5,433 nt of DNA, from contig JAEWLQ010000120.1 of NCBI GenBank assembly GCA_023457495.1, positions 1 through 5,433 on the forward strand. Direction: 5' to 3'. The DNA is from Pseudomonadota bacterium (GTDB lineage Bacteria > Pseudomonadota > Gammaproteobacteria > Steroidobacterales > Steroidobacteraceae). Below the pieces are notes generated by a model that was not told the origin of the DNA, searched no databases, and saw only the letters and a program-made list of their open reading frames with translations. Below are positions 1-5,339 of the stretch, piece after piece; position 1 is the first letter of the stretch; each line of letters opens with the position of its first letter. The position numbers were made by a program, and so were the translations under genes.

Positions 1-214
1 GCCGCGGCCGGCTGCTGGCCCGCAGACCGCGACGCGTCCCACTGCACCAGGCGCCGCAACGATTGCGGCTCGCGCCCGAAATGAGCGGAACACGCGATGC
101 GGGACGTACCCCGGTCGGATGCTGGCCGCGGAACCTGCACAGTGCGGTGGCGTGGCTTTGTGCGACTGACATGAAACTTCCCCGGAATCTTCTCTAGTTA
201 GTCATGGGAACGCG
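1..214. other. Left-edge region, no assignable gene
   Basis: No recognisable protein is encoded here. On the plus strand, frames open at the left edge end at stops at 82-84, 167-169 and 195-197, and their translations (Arg/Ala/Pro-rich) resemble no family I know. On the minus strand all three frames are open from 193 to the edge, which in GC-rich DNA is weak evidence. One leftward start, ATG at 172-170, is preceded by a good Shine-Dalgarno-like GGGGAAG (plus 177-183) four bases away. Its 57 visible codons read as Arg/Ser-rich and unconvincing. An imperfect inverted repeat lies at 173-192. The start of a leftward gene or the 3' end of a rightward gene are both possible, and the sequence does not decide. 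Confidence 0.4.
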
Positions 215-2578
215 TCACGCCGCCGTGGCGAGTTTCGCCGGCCGCGCGATCACGAACCCCTGGATGTAGTCGACGCCCATCTTGCGGGCGGCATCGAGCG
301 CGGCGCTGTCTTCCACCTGCTCGGCGATGATCTTGAAATTGAGCGTGCGCGCCAGCTTGATCATGGCGGTCACCATGGTCTGGTTGACCGAGTCGCGCGC
401 CAGGTTGCGCATGAACGAGCCGTCGAGTTTCAGGTAGTCGAGCGGCAGGCTCTTGAGGCTCGAGAAAGAGCCGACGCCGGAACCGAAATCGTCGATGGTG
501 AACTTGCAACCCATGCCGTGCAGCACTTCCACGAAGCGGCGCGCGTGCTCGATGTTGCCGACCACCACGCTCTCGGCGATCTCGAAGCAGATCTGGTCCG
601 GCGCGACCCCCGTCTGGTCGAAGGTTTCCACGACGAATTCGAGGAAGCTCGAGTCAGCCAGCGTCTGCCCGGAGATGTTGATCGCGACGCTGCGGTCGCG
701 CGCCAGCTGGAACGCGTTCTTCGACAGCGCCGACAATGTCGTCTGCACCACCCAACGATCGACCGAAGTCATCAGCCGATAACGCTCGGCCGCATGCACG
801 AACTCGCCTGGCTGAATTTCAGCGCCCGTTTCATCGAGCATACGCAGCAGCACTTCCATCGATGGGCCATCGGAATCGTTGCCGTAAGCCGAGACGATGG
901 GCTGGTAGTACAGCGCGAAACGCTCCTCCTTGAGCGCGACCTGCAGTTTCTGCAGCCATTCGATTTCGCCGGTGCTGCGCGCCAGCGCCTCGTCGCGCGC
1001 CGAGTAGACGGACACGCGGCCCGCGCCTTCCTTCTTCGCGACGTAGCAGGCCGAATCCGCGGCGGCCAGGAGCTGCTCGACCAGGCCCGCCTCGCGGCCG
1101 ATCTCGATGAGACCGATCGACACTCCGATGTTGAACACGCGGTCATGCCAGACGAACCGGTAGGCCGCGATCGAGCGGCACACGTCGTCGGCGATCTGCC
1201 GCGCCTTGTCGAGCGGACAGCCGACGAGCAGCATGCCGAACTCGTCGCCGCCGAGGCGCGCGACGGTATCGGAATCGCGCACGGCCTCGCGCAGCAGCTT
1301 GGCGACCTCGCGCAACATCGAATCACCCGCGAGATGCCCGCTGGTGTCGTTGACGATCTTGAAGCGGTCGAGATCGAGGTAGCACAACATGTGCGTGCCC
1401 TCGCCACGCCGCGCGGTTTCCGCTGCCTCGCCGAGCCGGCGCTCGAACTCGCGGCGGTTCACGAGACCCGTGAGCGCGTCGTGTGTCGCCTGGTAGGACA
1501 TCTGCCGGTGCAGGCCGCGCAGCTCGGTGACGTCGTGCAACAACACCACGGCGCCGACCAGGTCTTCCTTGTGGTCACGCAAGGGGGAGGCGGCGAGCTC
1601 GATCGCGCGCTCCTCTCCCGCGGCCTTGCCGAGCATCACCGCGCGGCGCGACAGCGTGTGCGGATTGTCGTTGGCGCCGCCGATGGCCTCGCTGATCGGA
1701 TCCGAAAGCAGCTTGCGGTCGTTCTGGTCGACGAGGCTCACGACCTCTTCGAGTGGTTTGCCCTGGGCCTGGAGCGTCGTGACGCCGAGGAGATTTTCCG
1801 CCGCCGGATTCATGAACACGAGCCGGCCTTCGAGATCCGTGGTGACGATCGCCTCGGCGAGCGACTGCAGCGCGGCCACCTGCAATGGCGGCGGCGGAGG
1901 CGGCAGTGGCGGCGCGACCATCGCGGCGCGCGCGGCGGTTTCCTTCTCCTGCAGCTTGCCGCTCGCGAGCGCGCGCAGCTTCTTCGTCGGAATGACTTCC
2001 ACGCCGGTCACGAGCAGCGCCGGCTGACCTTCGAAGTCGATCTGCACGGTAGTTAGTTCGAGCAGGCTCACCTGGCCCTGCAGGCCGACGATCTCGACCT
2101 CGAAGCGGTCTGGGCCGTGCGCTCCCGTCAGGCGGCGGCGCAGATTCGCCGCGACGAGCTCCGAATACTCGGGCGCGACGAGCTCCGCGAGCGTGCGATC
2201 GATGAGATCGACGCGCTCGGCGCCGATGAAGCTCGCGAACTGGCTGTTCGCGTAGAGGATCACCTCGCGGTGCACCAGCACGGCTTCGTGGATGCGCTCG
2301 CCGAGTTCCGTGAAGAGTTTCGGTCCGGATTTGTCGCGGCCCGAATTGCGCGACGCACGCTGCAGGAGTTGATTGACCGACAGCCCCAGGGCCTGCACGT
2401 CGAGTTGCTCGCGGCTGATTTCGATCGACTGCGGCGGACGCTCCGCGCTCACCGCGCGCTGAACTTCGAGCGACAACTCGGAGACCGCCCGCAGATCGCG
2501 CCGCTGAAATAGGAACAGCACGAACAGCAGCGTCGCAACGAGTGCGAGCAGCACGCAGATCAGCCCCAGAATCGACAT
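215..2578 (-). CDS. Membrane-anchored PAS-PAS-GGDEF-EAL cyclic di-GMP cyclase/phosphodiesterase
   Basis: This inner-membrane signalling protein (787 aa from the chosen ATG) should make and/or degrade cyclic di-GMP. A single hydrophobic segment (about residues 2-24) is followed by QRRD. A linker with a HAMP-like look leads to PAS-like domain 1 (about 85-195), a poly-proline hinge (223-231, six Pro in a row), and PAS 2 (about 236-352). The GGDEF domain (about 360-525) has an intact GGDEF at 443-447 and the inhibitory RxxD I-site at R434/D437, five residues upstream. The EAL domain (about 538-780) has EVL instead of EAL at 575-577, with E575, N634, E666, D696/D697, K717, E753 and Q773 all present. 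Both activities therefore look possible. Start choice: ATG at 2578 begins right at the membrane segment. In-frame ATG at 2626 and GTG at 2638 would add 16 or 20 residues, but that stretch has three consecutive Asn and an ATA codon, unlike the gene body. None of the starts has a strong ribosome site. The gene is divergent from the methyltransferase gene. Confidence 0.96.
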   Translation of the reverse strand: MSILGLICVLLALVATLLFVLFLFQRRDLRAVSELSLEVQRAVSAERPPQSIEISREQLDVQALGLSVNQLLQRASRNSGRDKSGPKLFTELGERIHEAVLVHREVILYANSQFASFIGAERVDLIDRTLAELVAPEYSELVAANLRRRLTGAHGPDRFEVEIVGLQGQVSLLELTTVQIDFEGQPALLVTGVEVIPTKKLRALASGKLQEKETAARAAMVAPPLPPPPPPLQVAALQSLAEAIVTTDLEGRLVFMNPAAENLLGVTTLQAQGKPLEEVVSLVDQNDRKLLSDPISEAIGGANDNPHTLSRRAVMLGKAAGEERAIELAASPLRDHKEDLVGAVVLLHDVTELRGLHRQMSYQATHDALTGLVNRREFERRLGEAAETARRGEGTHMLCYLDLDRFKIVNDTSGHLAGDSMLREVAKLLREAVRDSDTVARLGGDEFGMLLVGCPLDKARQIADDVCRSIAAYRFVWHDRVFNIGVSIGLIEIGREAGLVEQLLAAADSACYVAKKEGAGRVSVYSARDEALARSTGEIEWLQKLQVALKEERFALYYQPIVSAYGNDSDGPSMEVLLRMLDETGAEIQPGEFVHAAERYRLMTSVDRWVVQTTLSALSKNAFQLARDRSVAINISGQTLADSSFLEFVVETFDQTGVAPDQICFEIAESVVVGNIEHARRFVEVLHGMGCKFTIDDFGSGVGSFSSLKSLPLDYLKLDGSFMRNLARDSVNQTMVTAMIKLARTLNFKIIAEQVEDSAALDAARKMGVDYIQGFVIARPAKLATAA

Positions 2579-2674
2579 CCCCAGTATTGCCCTGTTGTTA
2601 TTAGTGCAGCGCCTTGTGCGAGGCATCCATGCCCGCACGGAAGATTATCCGAGCGCCGCAAGCGCCCATGCGAC

Positions 2675-2703
2675 ATTAACCATAAAAATAAGCGTTGTGA
2701 CGA
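2675..2703 (-). promoter_or_regulatory. Candidate promoter for the GGDEF-EAL gene
   Basis: On the minus strand, TCGTCA (plus 2698-2703) and GTTAAT (plus 2675-2680) each match 4 of 6 bases of the sigma-70 consensus and are separated by exactly 17 bases. The spacer lies in the only AT-rich island (about 2673-2692) of the intergenic region. Transcription would start near 2668, giving an untranslated leader of about 90 bases to the ATG at 2578. An alternative -10-like GATAAT (plus 2644-2649) lacks a good -35. This is pattern matching only. Confidence 0.3.
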
Positions 2704-2751
2704 CTGGTTCCGCGACGAAAGGAGGTCCTTCCGGGCCGCGCTTTGGGGCAG

Positions 2752-2780
2752 AATAAGTAGCATCCCAGATTACGGAGAAG
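2752..2780 (+). promoter_or_regulatory. Leader of the methyltransferase gene: weak -10 and ribosome site
   Basis: A clear Shine-Dalgarno, GGAGAAG at 2774-2780 with GGAG six bases before the ATG, fixes the start of the methyltransferase at 2784. Upstream, AATAAG at 2752-2757 matches 4 of 6 bases of a -10 box. No acceptable -35 stands in front of it, so the promoter part is doubtful while the ribosome site is good. Confidence 0.4.
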
Positions 2781-2783
2781 ATC

Positions 2784-3434
2784 ATGCAGACCGAGTTCGC
2801 GCGCGCCCAGATGATTACGCAGCAGGTACGCGCGTGGGACGTGCTCGACGATCGCGTGCTCGACGCCATGCGCCGCACGCCGCGCGAACTCTTCGTGCCG
2901 GAGCGCTATGCCGGCATCGCGTTCGCGGATGCGGATATTCCGTTGCGCCCCGGACAGCGCATGCTGCCGCCGAAAATCGTCGGACGGCTGCTGCAGGCGC
3001 TGGATGCCCGGCCCGGCATGCGCGCCTTGGTCGTGGGCTCGGGCACCGGATATGTGCCGGCGTGCCTTTCGGCCATGGGAGCGAGCGTGCGCGCGGTGGA
3101 AATCGATGAGAATCTCGCGGCCGCGGCGCGCGGCAACCTCAAGGCGGCGGGCTTCGGCCAGGTCGAAGTGGTGACGGGTGACATCTTTCACTTGGATTTC
3201 GGCAGCGGCTACGCGCTAATCGCGGTGTGCGGCGCGCTGCCGCTGTACGACGAAAGGTTCGCTCGCGCGTTGTCCGTGGGCGGCAAGGCGTTCGTCGTCG
3301 TCGGCGCGAGCCAGCCGCAGGAGGCCCTCTTGGTTACTCGTACCGCGAATGACGCCTGGACCAGCACCGGACTCTTCGAGACGTCGATCGACGCGCTCGA
3401 GAATGCCGCGCGCCCGGAACGGTTTCAGTTCTGA
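2784..3434 (+). CDS. Pcm-like SAM-dependent methyltransferase (protein-L-isoaspartate O-methyltransferase family)
   Basis: A 216-residue cytosolic Rossmann-fold methyltransferase, the usual length for the isoaspartyl methyltransferase (Pcm) family. The N-terminus (MITQQVRAWDVLDDRVLDAM, residues 10-29, then TPRELFVPE) is typical Pcm. The SAM-binding motif I is LVVGSGTGY (82-90, usually LEIGTGSGY), the acidic ribose-binding end of strand 2 is AVEID (104-108), and TGD (131-133) matches the post-I region. Two hallmark sites are altered: the loop normally reading GQTISQP is GQRMLPP (57-63), so the conserved Ser/Gln is gone, and the usual TAAP after strand 4 is CGALP (149-153). Family membership is strong, but repair of isoaspartyl residues, the classical reaction, is uncertain; a different methyl acceptor or a non-catalytic role is possible. 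The stop overlaps the rhodanese start (TGATG), implying one transcript and coupled translation. Confidence 0.88.
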   Translation: MQTEFARAQMITQQVRAWDVLDDRVLDAMRRTPRELFVPERYAGIAFADADIPLRPGQRMLPPKIVGRLLQALDARPGMRALVVGSGTGYVPACLSAMGASVRAVEIDENLAAAARGNLKAAGFGQVEVVTGDIFHLDFGSGYALIAVCGALPLYDERFARALSVGGKAFVVVGASQPQEALLVTRTANDAWTSTGLFETSIDALENAARPERFQF

Positions 3435-3754
3435 TGGTCCGCGAGATGTCCGTAACGGAACTCAAGGCCCGGCGCGACCAGGGGGGAAAGCCGCTGGTCA
3501 TCGACGTCCGGGAAGACTGGGAACTGCAACTTGCGCGCATCCCGGACGTCGTACATGTGCCTATGAACCAACTACCAGCGCGCCTCGGGGAGTTTTCTCG
3601 CGACGCTGAGACCATCGTGATGTGTCATGCCGGCGGGCGATCCTTGCGGGTGGCCCACTATCTGGCCAACCAGGGGTTCGCGAACGTCGCCAACCTGACC
3701 GGCGGAATTTCCGCGTGGAGTCAGGAGATTGATGCAACCGTCCCCCAGTACTGA
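3434..3754 (+). CDS. Single-domain rhodanese-like sulfurtransferase
   Basis: A 106-residue protein made of one rhodanese domain, about the size of E. coli GlpE. The family carries sulfur as a persulfide on an active-site cysteine and passes it to a thiol or cyanide acceptor. Visible landmarks: LVIDVREDWE (21-30), the IPDVVHVPM strand (36-44, replacing the common GHIPGA), the active-site loop CHAGGRS (64-70) with nucleophile C64, and the C-terminal NLTGGISAW signature (about 88-96). The catalytic cysteine and the loop arginine are intact, so sulfurtransferase activity is likely; the physiological acceptor cannot be read from sequence. No signal peptide, so cytosolic. The ATG overlaps the methyltransferase stop by one base and lacks a clear ribosome site, which fits translational coupling. 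An internal ATG four codons on (3446) is the alternative start. Confidence 0.94.
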   Translation: MVREMSVTELKARRDQGGKPLVIDVREDWELQLARIPDVVHVPMNQLPARLGEFSRDAETIVMCHAGGRSLRVAHYLANQGFANVANLTGGISAWSQEIDATVPQY

Positions 3755-3778
3755 ATCGTCTAAGATTTTTTCGCGAAG

Positions 3779-3809
3779 TTGCCGTTGCCCCGGTGGCAGG
3801 TGATATAGT
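3779..3809 (+). promoter_or_regulatory. Extended -10 promoter of tolC
   Basis: TGATATAGT at 3801-3809 is an extended -10 element (TG, one base, then TATAGT, 5 of 6 consensus). TTGCCG at 3779-3784 could be the -35 but sits 19 bases away, which an extended -10 tolerates. Transcription would begin near 3816, giving a short leader to the ATG at 3840. The region also has an 8-bp palindrome TTCGCGAA (3770-3777), a tandem GTTGCC (3778-3789) and a small inverted repeat TGCC/GGCA (3786-3798), possible operator parts. It shows tolC can be expressed independently of the methyltransferase-rhodanese pair. Confidence 0.6.
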
Positions 3810-3825
3810 GATCTACAACACTAAC

Positions 3826-3829
3826 GAGG
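3826..3829 (+). promoter_or_regulatory. Ribosome binding site of tolC
   Basis: GAGG at 3826-3829 lies ten bases before the ATG at 3840, a slightly long but acceptable spacing. The ATG opens directly on a signal peptide, supporting this start. Confidence 0.55.
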
Positions 3830-3839
3830 ATTCTTATTA

Positions 3840-5315
3840 ATGCGCCGTTTACTCGCCCTGGGGATGGGATGTCTCGTCTCCGCCACCGCATCGAGTGAAG
3901 ACCTTCTGACCATTTTCGACCAGGCAGTCGTCAACGACCCCCTGGTCCGTGAAGCCGAATACACCCGCAAGGCCACTCGCGAGGCTCGCCCGCAGGCCTG
4001 GGCCGCCTACCTGCCGCAGATTGGCGGCCAGTGGACGAAGAGCAAGGAAGAAGGTTCGCAGAACAGCCTGTTCCCGCGACTGGTTCCGGTCGATCCGGAT
4101 GATCCGACCTCGGCGGTCGTGATCCAGCAGCAGGGCCAGGTCGGCACGTCCGAACCCGAGAGTACCCGTTGGGGCATTCAACTCACGCAGAGCATCTTCA
4201 ACTGGGGCGGCCTCGTGGGCCTCAAACAGGCCGGGCGCGTCGTCGCGCAGGCGGACGCGGACTATGGCGTCGCGCAGCAGGACCTCGCGCTGCGTGTCTC
4301 GACCCGCTATTTCGATGTGCTCGCCGCGCAGGACAACGTACAGGCGCAACAAGCATCGCTGGACGCGATCTCACGGCAGCTCGAACAGGCCGACAAGCGG
4401 TTCGAGGTGGGACTCATCGCCATCACCGACGTGCAGGAAGCACGCGCCGCGCGCGACACGGCCACCGCCAACCTCATTCAGGCCAAGCGTCAGCTCGCCA
4501 CCGCGCAGGAACTGCTGCGCGAGATCACCGATCTGCAATACGCCGTGCTCGCCACGCCGCGGGCCACCATGCCATTGCAGGTACCCGAGCCCGCCGATCC
4601 GCAGAAATGGGTCGAAGCGTCGATGGAGCAGAACCTGTCGCTGACCTCGAGCCGACTCGGCGCCGACATCGCGCGCGACGACGTGCGCGTGCAGTTCGGG
4701 GGGCACCTGCCGCAGGTCAACCTGGTTCTCGGCAAGTCCCATTTCGAATCGGACGACATCCAGTCATTCGATCCGATTCCCGACCGCGGCTTCGGCGGCG
4801 GCAGCGCACCCTCCTCGCAGGAGTCGGATACCGACAAGTCGATCAGCCTGCAGGTGACCGTGCCCATCTGGTCGAGCGGCGGCACGCACTCGCGCGTGAA
4901 GCAGTCTTCCTACCGCTGGCAGGCCGCCAAGCAGCGTCTCGAACGCGTCTCGCGCGAGACCGAGCGCACCGCGCGTGATGCCTACCTCGGCGTGGTTTCG
5001 GAGATTTCGCGAGTGCAGGCCCTCAAGCAGGCGCTCGAATCCTCGGCGACCGCGCTGCGCGCGACGGAAGCGGGTTATGACGTCGGCACGCGCACCGCGG
5101 TGGACGTGCTCGCGGCGCGCCAGAACCTGGTGCAGTCGCAGACCGAGTATTCGCGCAGCCGCTACGACTACGTGCTCAACGTGCTGCGCCTGAAGCAGGC
5201 CGCCGGCATCCTCGACCGCAAGGCGCTCGAGGACGTGAACGCCTGGCTCGAGAATCCCCCGCCGCCGGCGAATCCGCCGGTGGTGCCGGGACAATCGCCG
5301 CCGCCGGCGCAATAG
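3840..5315 (+). CDS. tolC: TolC-family outer-membrane channel protein
   Basis: A 491-residue precursor of the trimeric outer-membrane duct used by tripartite efflux pumps and type I secretion. A signal peptide (MRRLLALGMG then CLVSATAS) probably ends near residues 18-20. The mature start, EDLLTIFDQAVVNDP, is typical TolC. Two OEP repeats are visible: RFEVGLIAITDVQEARA (188-204) and GYDVGTRTAVDVLAAR (412-427) are equivalent helix hairpins, and LPQIGGQW (58-65) matches LPQVNLVL (290-297) at beta-strand starts. LTQSIFNWGG (115-124) and VPIWSSGG (341-348) follow the second strand of each repeat. Long heptad-rich stretches (about 145-232 and 352-455) form the periplasmic helical barrel. Loops at 68-110 and 302-333 look longer than in E. 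coli. The tail (471-491) is proline-rich and probably periplasmic and flexible. Aperture residues T196, D197, Y413, R418 and D422 are kept, but the second Asp of the E. coli ring is Ala425. It has its own promoter. Confidence 0.97.
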   Translation: MRRLLALGMGCLVSATASSEDLLTIFDQAVVNDPLVREAEYTRKATREARPQAWAAYLPQIGGQWTKSKEEGSQNSLFPRLVPVDPDDPTSAVVIQQQGQVGTSEPESTRWGIQLTQSIFNWGGLVGLKQAGRVVAQADADYGVAQQDLALRVSTRYFDVLAAQDNVQAQQASLDAISRQLEQADKRFEVGLIAITDVQEARAARDTATANLIQAKRQLATAQELLREITDLQYAVLATPRATMPLQVPEPADPQKWVEASMEQNLSLTSSRLGADIARDDVRVQFGGHLPQVNLVLGKSHFESDDIQSFDPIPDRGFGGGSAPSSQESDTDKSISLQVTVPIWSSGGTHSRVKQSSYRWQAAKQRLERVSRETERTARDAYLGVVSEISRVQALKQALESSATALRATEAGYDVGTRTAVDVLAARQNLVQSQTEYSRSRYDYVLNVLRLKQAAGILDRKALEDVNAWLENPPPPANPPVVPGQSPPPAQ

Positions 5316-5339
5316 TTAGACGAACCGCCGCGGCGCCGC

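Noticed and set aside
518..2056. Long plus-strand open frame (512 codons) opposite the GGDEF-EAL gene
   Set aside because: Its translation is rich in Arg, Gln, Ala and His with no domain pattern, as expected for the antisense of a GC-rich gene, while the opposite strand shows every GGDEF and EAL motif in order.
2117..2512. Plus-strand open frame of 131 codons opposite the PAS 1 region
   Set aside because: It is antisense to confirmed coding sequence and shows no recognisable motif; GC-rich DNA lacks stops by composition.
2676..3191. 171-codon minus-strand frame over the methyltransferase start and intergenic region
   Set aside because: It is antisense to the Pcm-like coding region and has no family resemblance or plausible ribosome site.
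3756..3770. Possible terminator after the rhodanese gene (AATC/GATT stem followed by Ts)
   Set aside because: The stem is only four AT-rich pairs; too weak to call an intrinsic terminator, so read-through into tolC is possible.
4169..4978. 269-codon plus-strand frame inside tolC
   Set aside because: It lies out of frame within a gene with unmistakable TolC motifs, and its translation is Arg/Ala-rich low-complexity.
4764..5312. 182-codon minus-strand frame opposite the tolC 3' half
   Set aside because: It is antisense to the second OEP repeat of TolC and begins opposite its proline-rich tail; a composition artefact.
5326..5335. Palindrome CGCCGCGGCG between tolC and the convergent gene
   Set aside because: It has no loop and no T-run, and is the sort of self-complementary string that GC-rich spacers produce by chance.
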